Source: Torymus aiolomorphi (lineage: Eukaryota > Arthropoda > Insecta > Hymenoptera > Torymidae). From it: a DNA stretch of 64,000 bases. Positions 11,545-23,498 of the stretch are shown piece after piece; within the stretch, counting starts at the first letter, position 1, and every line of letters begins with the position of its first letter. Where the stretch lies: contig CM070876.1 in the NCBI GenBank assembly GCA_036365515.1, forward strand, positions 130,457,394 through 130,521,393, read 5' to 3'. Position numbers and translations under genes: made by a program. The notes under the pieces were generated by a model. The model had not been told where the DNA came from, did not search any database, and was given only the letters and a program-made list of their open reading frames with translations.

Positions 11545-11941
11545 AGTATAGGGTATCATTTGAAAAAATTGACTTGACTTGGTCAAGGTCATAATCAAAT
11601 CCATGGTTATCACCAGGTCGCTAATAAAAATTAAGGCATTATTTTTTCGCATTACCGTAACCACTTTTGGAATAGCTCCATTATTTCCATATTTGACCTT
11701 CACAATGACCGTCCAAGGTAAAATTTTCCGCTCTACTCATTTCCGGTATCAAAAATAGGGATTCCCATTTTAAGAAATCACTTTGACCTTCAAATGACCT
11801 TGAAGGTCAGATTCGAGGTTGAAGCCAAGGTTACCGCCGGATAGCCAAGGAAATTTCTTAAAAAATTTGTATTGAAAGTTTTTCTCTAGGGCTATTATTT
11901 TTTAAGTTATTCAGCCGTACTGGGACTTTTTCAACACCCTG
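11545..11941 (-). repeat. Right terminal inverted repeat of the rosa-like element
   Basis: Complementary, with scattered differences, to 6261-~6660. The similarity stops just where the left copy meets the first minisatellite unit, so the array sits immediately inside the left repeat. AGGTCA-type half sites are conserved here, for example near 11790-11830. Confidence 0.85.
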
Positions 11942-11943
11942 TA

Positions 11944-13272
11944 TATCAGAAACCTATAGAAAAGGCAAAAAAGGAAAATCAATTTTTTCGTCATTTTGAA
12001 GATACTAAGTTCTTTTAACCATATCATTTTTAATTTTTTTAATTTTTGATCCAAACTAGTTTTTTTAGGTTCAGAATAACATATATAATTAAAAAATTCA
12101 ATAAAAAAAAGTTGATTTTATCAAAATTTTTAGGTGTAAGACCACCTTAATGCTGCGCCATTGGAGTGTTATATTTTAAAGCATATTCTTAATATATAAA
12201 AATATATAGAAATATAAAAATCCTATTCTTGAACTGTCGTCTTATCGATCATGTAAGCAATCGAATAAAATTTTCGAGGAAGAGACAAACACAGGTGTGC
12301 GTAGCGCGCCAGTTAACGTTAGCCATTATATAAAATTTTAATTTTACTTGGATTTACGAGAATTGAAGAAATTCATAAAAGGAATCCAAATGTATAAGGT
12401 ACATCAAATAAATCTGCAACAGATTCTATCAGGAAATTATTGCGAATGGCAAAAATATCAAATCTTAGATCCTCTCCAAAAAAAAGGAAGAATACGATTA
12501 ACAACTTAGATCATATTTATTACTTATTAGTTATAGCTATATATATTTAAGGCTATTATATTTATATATTTTTCATATTTATTAATCAATCAAGATATCA
12601 TAATTTTAAACTTTTGACTTTAAGTATTTGTTACGCTACTTAAAGTATATATACTGCCTAATTTTTTACTGACCTATGATATGGGTTCGAGTAACCAATG
12701 AATATTCAATTGTAGTTGATATCTAGGTCTTATAAAGGCGTTTTTAACAACCCTTTCAAGATTCTTACAAAGTGATATGGATAAACTATTATTTGAATCA
12801 AGTAACTGGTGGTCTCAGTCAACACCAAATCTATATCAAAAATGTTTATTCTGATGCTTTACTTCGTCTACATTTTTCTATAAAGGTAAAATATCAGGTG
12901 AATTACCGTAGATTATTCGTTTATACACTGAAAACAAAAAAAAAATTTCCAATTGAATCATTTAAATACATTTTATTGAAAGAAAAAGTAATTGAAAGAG
13001 TTGAGGCGTCATTGAAGTTATTACACGACTCATTAATTCAAATATATATAATGATTGTCTTAATATTATATTATAATTCTCTTCATTTAATATTTTTGTT
13101 ATCACATTGTGATTAAATATTTCATTGTCAGAAATTAATTCTTCTCTCAGTGTAGGTAAAAGCAACCAAATTAATTTAGTTATTATTTGAATTGGAACTT
13201 TTCTTCCTTATTCAAGTAAAATTGAGCGATAGTAGTGTCTATCCGTAATCTGACTTTAGTATTACTAAATAC
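11944..13272. other. AT-rich spacer without a recognised gene
   Basis: Mostly A/T runs. A frame at 12772-13116 and one opposite it have no recognisable motifs and normal AT-rich low-complexity composition. The one non-AT feature is a mini-hairpin at 12294-12310 (stem GGTGTGC/GCGCGCC with two wobble pairs, loop GTA). Confidence 0.5.
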
Positions 13273-13275
13273 TTA

Positions 13276-14540
13276 CAAGGAAAGTACCCGAACTGTCAAA
13301 TTCAAAAAAATTCCAAACCCATATTAAAAAGGAGACCTCCATGCGAGACTCATGAAACCATTTTTTTTATCGGCAGAGAAGCGCTTTATAAGGGTTAAAA
13401 TCACCCCTAAAGTTTACCCCCAAGAAACGGTTTTTTGATATATCTCGGCTTCTACTTAACTTTTTTTAACGAAACAAAATGGAAAGAGTTTCTTATTAAA
13501 AAACCAAAAAATCCGTGGTAGTATGAACATTAAGGGTTGCATCCCTTATTTTTTAGAGGGTGAAATTGTGTTTTTTTAAGAATAATTTTTGTTGTGAGAA
13601 TTCATAAAATAATTAAAAATAGGTCAAAACATTATTTTTGCCAACTACAATAAATAACAGTTGGTGTGTTTGGGCATTCTTCGCGAAACAACCCCATAAG
13701 AGGTGGTAAACCACCCCTAACACAAATGAATTAGGTATATTTTTTTGGCAATTATTTTTTCCTTAAAATGGGTTCTTGAAGTCGTTAATCGGAATCCACA
13801 GTTAGATCCACAATAAAAATTTGAAAATAGTGAATTCAATATGGCGAAAAATTTTTTAGAAATATTTTAAATTCCACGAAAAATAGTATGTAGACCCCCT
13901 AGCGGAAATTATATTATGTAAATAAGTGTATAATAATGTAACAATGTTTTGTTATGTTATTCTATTATTTATTATTTTTTTATCATACACTTGTTTATCG
14001 TACGATAAACAAGTGTATGATAATGTAGTTGTTTGTAAAAAGTGTAAGAAAACGTAACAAATTGTACTTTTCTACTGGATTTCGGACGCTTTTACATTTT
14101 ACCACAGTTTATACCATTTTTTAATAATTTCTTACTTTTCCTTACATTTGTCTACGTTTTATTACTTTTTAATTTGTACTCTTAATTCAAATTTTATAGG
14201 CATTCTTACACTTTCGTACATCTTTTTACATTTTATTATATATTTGTACTTTTAATTACATCTTTTTACGTTTATATACAAATTTTGATACACATTTTAC
14301 ATCGTATCACATATTTGTACACTTTTTTCAAATAGTTCATAGTTATACTTTTATAATAATTTATAATTGTACTTTTATTTAAATAAAGCTATAAATAAAA
14401 TATTTTCAAAGATGTAAAGAAAAAATACTAAAACGTAATAAAATGTAAATTATTATGTATTAGAAATATAATTAATATATGTTACAAAATATAAGTTACT
14501 GTATAAAAGTTTAAATTTTCACAAATTCTTACAGATTTTT
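13276..14540 (+). repeat. Left inverted arm of the pogo-like element
   Basis: Complementary to 17625-18483 apart from the extra ~390 bp at 13530-13920. The arm is dense in short repeats related to TTGTAC/TTTTACA, as in subterminal transposase-binding regions, and contains CTACTGGATTTCGG at about 14075; a reversed relative of this motif (CCGAAATCCAGTA) lies at about 14682. Confidence 0.8.
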
Positions 14541-15907
14541 CTAACAAATTAATTCTTACAGATGTTTCTAACAAATACTTCCTTATAATTTCATAAAAAT
14601 AAGCTACACAAGGAAATATTTAGAAAACGTAAGGAATTGAAAGAAAATGTAAGAAACTTTAACAACTTGTTAAATATGCCCGAAATCCAGTATCGTATGA
14701 TTTCTTACATTTTTCGACAATTTATTCCATTTTATAAGTATTTTCTTATTTTCTTTCATATTTTATAATTTCAGCTAGGAGAGATTTTCATGCTTGTTGA
14801 AATTATGATAGGTTTTAATAAGAAAAGTTTATGTATGATTTATTAATATAAATTAATATGAACAAAATTTTTAATATAATGATAATTATAGCAATTCATG
14901 GTTATTGCGCAATATACAAGATTACGTACACTTGCATTGATATGGCTTATCTCCCGATTCCTCCTCTTTTATTCATAAATAAGTGAAACATCGGTCAGTC
15001 GAAAACAAATATACGTTACTGAACGTTTTTCTACGCTCGTGTTAAATTAATATTCAATGTCAACATTATTTTATGGGTATTAATTGAAAATATAAGTGTC
15101 TGGAGGTACTTGCATCATATTTTTTAATGGCAAGTAAACATTTTACGAGTACGAAATCCTATTTGAATTGAATGATAACAGCAATAATAATAGTCGTAAG
15201 TAACCATATAATTGAAATTTCTCTCTTCTACATAATTATTCAAAATATTTCTAATAGAAGGATATAATAGATATAATATTGAAAAGTTACATAAAATGCA
15301 GCATTTTTAAATATAAAACTCGTCAAAATATACAATAAATTTTGAACAAGTGGCCGAAGTTAAGAAAGTCAAATTCAGTAAAAATCTATTATAGAATCTT
15401 TATTGTACCAATTGTAAATATTTTGATAGTGAAACTTTACTCTTAATACATGCATTGAATTATTTTATGATAGTAAAAATTATGTTTTGATTTTAATTTT
15501 TAGAATTACTGTTACATTACTGTTATTCTAATATATAAAATATGACATACTGACGATTTAATCAGTTAAGTTAAGTGTAAAAAAATATTCATACGAGTGA
15601 ATAGAAGTAGTACTTTATTTATAATAATAACGTTTACCAACTATTTAAAGCTAATAAAATAGTGTATCTTGTAGACAAAACATTGACAAACAATAACGAA
15701 TTCCCATGCACTTACAAAGGAATTTAATAAAATGTTTTCATCAAAAGTTTTGGATGTCTGAATACTTTTTACACTTACTGTACATTCATACTATTGTACA
15801 TTCTTATACTGTTATGGCTATAAAAAGGCTATAATAACTAAAACTTTTACAGATTTACACTGCGACTCAACGTATCTAGAAGAAGAAAGAAAATATTTTC
15901 CATAAAT

Positions 15908-17496
15908 ATGAATTTGGTAAATGCGATGAATGTTTTATTTATTTTAAACAGTATGTTTCAAGATCAAGAAACGAAATTACCTGTTAATGACGCTGAAAGA
16001 AATGTTGCTAATATAGTGTATAATATTATAATATCAAGTATAAATGATCGTAGTATTTACGAAGAAACGGAAGAATTTCTATATTATGATGATACCTACG
16101 AACCTTACGATGACATACCTGCAGATGATTTACATGAAGATATCGATGCAGAAGATATGATAACACCCGAAACTGAAAATCAATGAAGGACCGAATCAGA
16201 GAGTATTAATTTTGGCTACAAAAAGCAAGCTGTGGAGTATTGGTTAAGTAGTAAAAACAAGTTAAAATTTGAAACAGTCCAAAATCGATTCAAAAAATTA
16301 AAAACAGCACGTCAGCTGTATAGATGGAGAGATCAAGTGGCAATAGGAGGAAGTAGGATCGATAAATTGAAAAAAATTGAGGAATATTGTTTACAAAAAT
16401 TTAACGTAGCCAGATCGAATAGAATACCCATTCATGACATTGATGTAAGACGTATGACAAAAGAAAAAGCATTAGAGTTAAACTTCAATGAATTTAAAGC
16501 TTCTAGACACTGGTTAAATGAATTTAAACGGCGATTTAATATCGTTTCTCGAAAAATAACAAAAATTATTACTAAAAAATCTATAGATGATTCAGAAGAA
16601 TGGTCAGCACAAAAACAGGAATTTCGCAATAGAGTAAAAAATGCCATCATAAAATATGATGCAAAACGTGTTTATAACTCCGACCAAAGTGGTTTTAATT
16701 ACGAAATACACAGTGGTCGAACCCTCAATCTTAGAGGAGATAAAAGTGTAGAGAGTATAGTGCAATCAGTGCATTCGCAACTCATTCTTATACTATCCAA
16801 CCTACTGTATCTGCTGAAGGAAAACTTCTATCACCCTTCTTTTTAGTCATGCAAGAACCAAAAGGAGAGTTTGGAACTGCAGTCAGAAAAAATTTATCTG
16901 CAGCAGAAAATGTTTATGTAATGGCATCGAAATCAGGTAAATTGACTAAAGAACATGTTGAAACTTGGGTGCAAGATGTATATTTTCCATCAACTACCAT
17001 AACAAGTACTCTATTGCTTGATTCATGGAGAGGTCACTGCCTAGATATAATTTATAAAGTAAAACCGGAACATAAAACCTTAACGATTCTACAAATTCCA
17101 CAAAGAACAACAAGTGAACTTCAACCGCTTGATATTTACGGTTTTCGAATGTGGAAGAACTTCGTTCGAACGTTTTCGGATATGATATTTCTAACAAATG
17201 AGGATCTCAACTTACACGATAGAAATAATATAATCAAAATGCATTCATTAGTACATAATCAATTATCAAGTCCCAGGTTTCAAAATTTATTTAAATATGC
17301 TTGGTACGCCGCCGGTTACATTGATGAAAGACCAGAAAAAACTGAAAACCCAAAAAAATTTTGCTTCAATTCTAATTTTATTACATGCGATATTTGTGGT
17401 AAACGAGCGATTATAACATGTTCATGGTGCAAAAAATCGCTATGTTTACAACATTTTTTTCATGAATATCTTTATTGTAAAACATATAATCCATGA
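15908..17496 (+). pseudogene. pogo/Tigger-like (CENP-B type) transposase, broken
   Basis: Reading from 15908: an acidic N-terminal segment, a TGA at 16184, then in the same frame a pipsqueak-like helix-turn-helix (KKQAVEYWLS, about 16220), a CENP-B-type helix-turn-helix (ASRHWLNEFKRRFNI, about 16500) and the DDE_1 core start YNSDQSGFNYE (about 16675, first D). A frameshift at about 16770-16790 moves the reading to the frame of 16849-17496, which has LLLDSWRGHCLD (second D, about 17025) and TSELQPLDIYGFRMWKNF (third acidic position, about 17110). The C-terminus is a Cys/His cluster (CDICGK, CSWCKKSLCLQHFFH), probably zinc-binding and unusual for textbook pogo. True translation may start after 16186. 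Family-level call is firm; subfamily is not. Confidence 0.75.
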
Positions 17497-17624
17497 TCGT
17501 CAGAATAATTAGCTAGCTTGCCGTCTGCTGTTGGCTGACCCGTAGGATTTAAAATTGGTCGTTGTGCTGCTTAGAAATTGGTAGAATTGTATAAGAATTT
17601 GTATTAAAAGATAATAAATAGTAA

Positions 17625-18483
17625 AAATCTGTAAGAATTTGTAAAAATTTAAACTTTTATACAGTAACTTACATTTTGTAACATATATTAATTATATTTC
17701 TAATACATAATAATTTACATTTTATTAAGTTTTAGTATTTTTTCTTTACATCTTTGAAAATATTTTATTTATAGCTTTATTTAAATAAAAGTACAATTAT
17801 AAATTATTATAAAAGTATAATTATGAACTATTTGAAAAAAGTGTACAAATACGTGATACGATGTAAAATGTGTATCAAAATTTGTATATAAACGTGAAAA
17901 GATGTAATTAGCAGTACAAATATATAATAAAATGTAAAAAGATGTACGAAAGTGTAAGAATACCTATAAAATTTGAATTAGAAGTACAAATTAAAAAGTA
18001 ATAAAACGTAGACAAATGTAAGGAAAAGTAAGAAATTATTAAAAAATGGTATAAACTGTGGTAAAATGTAAAAGCGTCCGAAATCCAGTAGAAAAGTACA
18101 ATTTGTTACGTTTTCTTACACTTTTTTACGAACAACTACATTATCATACATTTATTTATCGTACGATAAACAGGTGTATGATAAAAAAATAATAAATAAT
18201 AGAATAACATAACAAAACATTGTTACATTATTATACACTACCATGGATTTCTTGGCTTTTTAATAAGAAACTCTTTTCATTTTGTTTCGTTAAAAAAAGT
18301 TAAGTAGAAGCCGAGATATATCAAAAAAACGCTACTTGGGGGTAAACTTTAGGGGTGATTTTAACCCTTATAAAGCACTTCTCAGCCGATAAAAAAAATG
18401 GTTTCGTGAATCTCGCATGGAGGTCTACTTTTTAATATGGGTTTGGAATTTTTTTGAATTTGACAGTTCGGGTACTTTCCTTG
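17625..18483 (-). repeat. Right inverted arm of the pogo-like element
   Basis: Reverse complement of the left arm with about 5 percent visible differences. Shorter than the left arm because the ~390 bp at 13530-13920 has no counterpart; the junction in this arm sits at GTAGTG/TATAATAATG near 18230-18240, where the left copy shows the same short words at both sides of its extra segment. Confidence 0.8.
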
Positions 18484-18486
18484 TTA

Positions 18487-18686
18487 GTATTTTGTGTATT
18501 CAATTAATATATATTTATATAAGAAAAAATTTCGCGAGTTTGTTGTGATGATTTAACATAATTATAATTCTTTTTTATGATTACAAAATTCTAAAGAAAT
18601 ATCGTACATAGTCTTGAAGAACAAAGATATTCTAAAAGAGTATGAAGTATGGTTGATTTCAGTTGGGTTAATAAAATTATTAAGTG
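18487..18686. other. Short AT-rich spacer
   Basis: About 200 bp between the pogo-like element and the LINE. No gene or repeat recognised. Confidence 0.5.
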
Positions 18687-18689
18687 AAC

Positions 18690-18743
<54 letters not shown>

Positions 18744-18752
18744 TTCGCCACG

Positions 18753-20305
18753 ATGGCATCGGAAGGCGGGCTGCCTTCCGGAGAGCCTCCTGATAAAAAT
18801 CTAGAATTAGTGTATAAATGCCACCCAAACAGGAAAGTGTCACTTGTAGTTTGCATAGTGTGCGAAAACGTGTACCATAAAAGTGATTATGAAAAGTGTA
18901 AAGACAAAAAATATATAAGTAATCTATTAGTAATATATTAGTGATATGTCCAGACCACGTGGAGCTTAATATAACCTTAAAAAATCAAGAAACTAAACTC
19001 TGTGAAGCAGCTAAAATATTAATTGCGCAAATTAAAGGTGAAAAGGAGGAATAAATAAAACATAAAATATTAAATGAAATATCTATTATCTCTGATAGTG
19101 TACATAAATCAGTAGATAATGAAAAACTACTAAACGTTACGATGCTAACTGAAAATGCTGAACTGGAAAATCAACATCAAATTGAAATTCAACTACTAAG
19201 ACAATTAAATCAAGAACTAATGGAAAAAAACGACATATTGAAGCAATTAATAAAAAAGGATAAAAATGACCAGGAGATAGAAATAAAGCAACATAACCAA
19301 AAAACATATGCAGAAGTAGCAACTAACAAACTAGCAATTAAAAACAAAAGAATACCGAAAATAATTGTGAAAAATCTTAAAAAGGACATTAAAAATCCAC
19401 ATGACTTTAAGAAAAAGGTATGTGACGTTTTAATAAAAGAAAAAGATATACAGATGAAACAACTAAAAGTAGTGAACGACAATGAAATTGAGATTAAAAG
19501 TATGAATGAAAAAAGTGCTAAAGTAACAATTGAATTACTCTCAAAAAAACTATCTAACAATTATAAAACATTTATTGAAAAAATTGAATCCCCGAAGATG
19601 AAAATAGTTGGTGTAGACAACTATACTAATATGAATATAGAAGAGCTGGAAGAGGACTTAAATAAAAGAAATTTTATTGGATATCAAGATAAGTGTAAGA
19701 TACTAAATATAGACAAAAATAAGATTACAAACAAGACAACCATAATAATTGAAGTTCCAAGAGAGCTATATAAACATATTAGTGACAATCAAAATAGAAT
19801 CTTCATTGGATATCAAAGCTGTAAGGTATGGGATTTAATAAACATCGAGCCCTGCTTAAACTGTGGAAGATTTGGACATAACACATTGAAATGCAAAAAC
19901 ACTCTATGCTGCTTAAAATGTGCAGGTCCGCATAAGACTGTGCAATGTGATAATAACCCATCCAACACTACATGTGTCAATTGTTTTTACAGCAACTCGA
20001 AATATAACACAAATTTCGAGGTTAAACATATGGCCAATGACACAGAGAAATGTACAATATTTAAGAATAAGCTCAATAGATATATAGATATGACTGATTA
20101 TCCGATAAGACCTACTATACCAAGATACTTAGGTAAAGTAGGAAACAGCAATCAAGCCACTACGATGACCAGCTCGACTAGCGCAACTATGCTGACTTCG
20201 CCGTCTAGAGAAAACTGGACTAGCGCAACTTTGCTGACTTCGCCGTTTAGAGCCAGCACCGCATCTCTAACACATACGACACCAAGGAAACAGCAAACTA
20301 CATAA
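18753..20305 (+). pseudogene. LINE ORF1 (Gag-like RNA-binding protein), broken
   Basis: ORF1 proteins coat LINE RNA. The likely ATG is 18753, just after the (AAT)n tract. The first part has a Cys/His cluster (CHPNRKVSLVVCIVCENVYH) ending CPDH in a second frame, like a PHD-type finger of LINE ORF1s; the frame shifts at about 18940 and a TAA interrupts at 19052. From 19055 the frame is open to 20305: lysine-rich coiled coil, then CLNCGRFGHNTLKC (C-x2-C-x4-H-x4-C, about residues 238-251 of the 19142 frame) and a second knuckle CLKCAGPHKTVQC. The C-terminus has a short duplicated segment (TSATMLTSP / TSATLLTSP). Its stop overlaps the ORF2 start as TAATG at 20303-20307. Confidence 0.75.
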
Positions 20306-23171
20306 TGGAGCAACACGTCGATCTCATTGAAGAATTGCAAAAAGAAGTAATACAAGAAGAAACGTCATTTCTTGATCTTAAAACTCTCAATAAAAATATA
20401 AATAAAGAAGATAGTTTGATATTACAGGTCAATATTAGAAGTCTAAATCACAATTATACGAAATTGAATATTCTTATTAAGAGCTTGAAGATCAAACCAT
20501 ATATAATTGTATGTACAGAAACATGGAGTTTACCCAATCCTCACTTTTTTGCAATACAGGGATATAAATTGTACTACAATAACGGTAACTTAAATCAAAA
20601 TGATGGTGTCGTTGTATATATAAAAGATTGTGTATCAGAAATTACTGAAATTATCGAAATTGGTAGACTCAAAGTATTAAACTCACGAATAAGTCTAAAT
20701 AACAACAGTAATCTTGAAATTTCCGCATTATATCGATGCCATGATTTACCGCGCCTTGAATTTATTTTGAATGTAAAATCATTTATCAATAGCAAAGAAA
20801 TATAAAAAACCACCTGATTATTGGTGATTTTAACATCGATATTATGAAAGATGATGAATATAGCTTAGAATTATTAGACAATATGATGGAAAAGGGTTTC
20901 TTCCCGGGTTTTATACATACAACTAGACCAAATGATAGTGGCGGAAGCGGTACATGCATTGACAACATGTATATAAAAGCTACATCTATAGACACTAAAA
21001 CTTTTAAACTCTCGATTCCTTTTACTGATCATTATCCACTTTTCTTGAAACTGAATAAGCCACCAAAATTAAAACAAGAAAATATCCAGTATCACTATAA
21101 TTACTATAAACTTTCAAGTATAGCCATTACAAAAAATTGGAATGTTATAGAGGCAATGCATGATCCCGATGAAGCTACCGCATTCTTGATAACTGAAATA
21201 CAAGACTGTTTAGAAAAGTCTAAAGAAGCGCATAAAACAAAAAATAACAAGAGATATCCAAGGAAGGATTGGATATCTAAAGCAATAATGATCTCGTGTG
21301 AAAAGAAAGAACAACTATATATTAAAATGCGCAATGAACCAAATAATAATCTAATACAATTAGAATATAAGAATTACACAAAAAGGCTAGACAAAGTTAT
21401 TAAAGAGGCAAAAATAAAACATGAAAGAAATTTAATTATGAACAATATCAATAATACCAAACAACTTTGAAAATACATAAACAAAAAAATGGGAACCAAC
21501 TTGAAAAAGAATAACACAATAAATAAGATCATTTTAAATAACAATTGCACAATAGAGGATCAGACACAAATTGCCAATCATATGAATTCGTACTTTTGTA
21601 GAATTGGAAAAGATCTAACTAACACCATTGTAAAACCCCAGGGTAAGCATTTACAATTACCAGCAATGAACATGAATACAATTTACATTAAACCGACTAA
21701 TAACGAGGAAATTCTTCAAATAATTGATAATATGAAAATAAAAAATGGTGGGGTAGATAACATTACTACCAAAACACTAAAAATACTATCATATCAAATT
21801 GTTAATGCACTAACACATATCTTTAATCTTTGTATTGAAAAATCAACATGGCCTCAAGCGCTTAAAACAGCTGAGGTAGTTCCTATTTTTAAATCGGATA
21901 GTAAAATGGATACATCAAACTATAGACCGATATCTCTAATTTCTAACGTAGCAAAGATATTTGAAAAAATTGTATATGTTCGTTTACAATCATTTTTGGA
22001 CAATAATAATTTGTTAGCGCAGAATCAATTTGGATTTATAAAAAAGAAAGGCACCAAAGATGCTCTTAGTTACTTAATGAACATAATCTATAAGAAATTA
22101 GACAAAAGTAAACCAATAGCTATTGCATTTTTCGATCTAGCAAAAGCTTTTGATACTGTCAACCATGCTATTCTTTTAGACAAATTATATAATTATGGAA
22201 TAAGAGGTAAAGCGCATGCACTTATATCTAACTATCTTAGTAACAGAAAACAAAAAGTAAGAATAGGAACAACTGAAAGCTATTATGAAACGATAACTAC
22301 AGGTGTGCCGCAAGGTACAATACTAGGGCCACTCTTATTCATAATTTACGTAAATGATTTACTAACAAACAGAACAGATAGTACCATCTCATATGCGGAT
22401 GATACAGCTATTATTTCAACAGATGATAACTGGGAGAAAGTTGAAAATAAAATGAACAAGTACTTAGAAGATATAAATATCTGGCTAGCACTTAACAAAC
22501 TATCACTAAATATAAAGAAAACTGTGTACATAACTTTTGGTAACTATTGTGATAGTGTTCCCGAAGATATGAACATACGCATACAGGGTACTAAATTGAG
22601 CAGGGTTGAATACTGTAAATATCTAGGTATAATTATTGATTATAGGCTAAAGTGGGATAAACATATTGAATATATAATAAAAGAAACTAAATATATAATA
22701 TATATACTGTACAAGTTATTAACATATATGCAATCTGACACACTTAAGATAATATATTATGCATTTTTTCATAGTGTCATTAGCTATGGAAATATTGCAA
22801 GGGGTGGTGCATATAAAAACAACTTAAAATTACTACAAAACATCCAAAATAGGATTTTAAAAATTATAAACAAAAATATTTTCAATAGAGACAACCCCTT
22901 GAATCTAAAACAAATTTTTGCTTCCGAATGTGTAACGTATCATTATAATGAACTTAGAAATTTATACTTAACATCGACTAGCAAAACTAGAAATAAACTT
23001 ATAATACCACCAAAGTGTTCGAAAACTGTTAGTGATAAAGATAACTATGTCAGAGCGATACAAGTATTTAATTGTCTTCCTAAATCTAATCCAAATCTTA
23101 AAGTTCTAGATATCGCAAAAAATTATAATAAGAAAAAGCTAAAAATTTGGATTGGTACTAATATATTCTAG
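20305..23171 (+). pseudogene. LINE ORF2: APE endonuclease and reverse transcriptase, broken
   Basis: ORF2 nicks the target and primes reverse transcription there. Endonuclease motifs: VNIRSLN and TETW in the first frame (20305-20805); after a 1-nt frameshift at about 20800, IIGDFNID, SGTCIDNMY and DHYPLFLKL. A TGA at 21468 replaces a likely tryptophan. From 21489 the RT is open: NYRPISLIS, FFDLAKAFDTVNH, GVPQGTILGPLLF, the catalytic YADDTAII (about 22390) and YLGIIIDYRLKWDKHI. The open RT frame runs 560 codons to 23171. Two single-base lesions in about 950 codons indicate a young copy. No RNase H domain is evident. Confidence 0.88.
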
Positions 23172-23456
23172 AATTTAAAAAAAAAAAAATAAATAAATAA
23201 ATTAAATAAATAAATAAATAAAAATTTAACCTTCCAGTATGGGTGAGATAATCAATGTGGACAAAATATATTATTTATAGTGGAATCTTTGATTCCATGC
23301 CTAGTTTATAAGTTACTTAAGTTTTTTTAGTTTTAAGTACACCGGACCTATGTACAGGTAGCTATGTCTACCTCTATAGGATGTTTGCTGCTTCAGACAT
23401 GTAACTATGTCCTGAAGTAAGCAATAACATGTAATATAACATGTACTACTCTGGTT

Positions 23457-23498
23457 TAAATAAATAAATAAATAAATAAAATAATAATAATAATAAAT
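23457..23498 (+). repeat. (TAAA)n/(TAA)n simple repeat between two LINEs
   Basis: A TAAA run passing into a TAA run at the junction of the first LINE and R1-clade copy A. The same TAA motif flanks the other side of copy A (26402-26430). Confidence 0.8.

Larger units (their letters stand above)
6261..11941 (-). mobile_element. Tc1/mariner-superfamily element (rosa-like, D,D41D) carrying a minisatellite
   Basis: The ends are inverted copies: CAGGGTGTTCAAAAAGTCCC at 6261 and its near-complement ending at 11941. Each is flanked by TA (6259-6260 and 11942-11943), the target duplication of Tc1/mariner elements. The inverted similarity runs for about 400 bp (6261-~6660 against ~11545-11941). Inside are a 30-bp minisatellite array (6669-9834) and a transposase pseudogene on the minus strand. 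Total length is about 5.7 kb, far above the usual 1.3-2 kb, and more than half of it is the array. Confidence 0.88.
13276..18483 (+). mobile_element. pogo/Tigger-like DNA transposon with long inverted ends
   Basis: The element starts CAAGGAAAGTACCCGAACTG at 13276 and ends with the exact complement at 18483. Both ends are flanked by TTA (13273-13275 and 18484-18486), a possible 3-bp target duplication; classical pogo elements duplicate TA. Inverted similarity extends inward to about 14540 on the left and about 17625 on the right. The left arm holds about 390 bp (13530-13920) absent from the right arm. A broken CENP-B/pogo-type transposase lies between on the plus strand. Confidence 0.85.
18687..23480 (+). 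mobile_element. Two-ORF non-LTR retrotransposon (Jockey/CR1-type LINE)
   Basis: Starts in an (AAT)n tract (18687-18742), then ORF1 with zinc knuckles, ORF2 with an APE endonuclease and RT, and a 3' part rich in (TAAA)n (about 23175-23220 and 23457-23480). The whole body is AT-rich and lysine/asparagine-rich in coding regions. Each ORF carries one or two lesions. The 3' untranslated part 23172-23480 has no other content. Confidence 0.85.

Noticed and set aside
12294..12310. Hairpin considered as a Helitron 3' end
   Set aside because: No CTRR at the expected distance; listed only as a related mini-hairpin.
12772..13165. Overlapping ORFs of 114 and 67 codons
   Set aside because: AT-rich composition without motifs; equal support on both strands.
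18684..18752. Poly-Asn N-terminus of a small ORF
   Set aside because: It is the (AAT)n microsatellite read in frame; the LINE ORF1 more likely starts at 18753.
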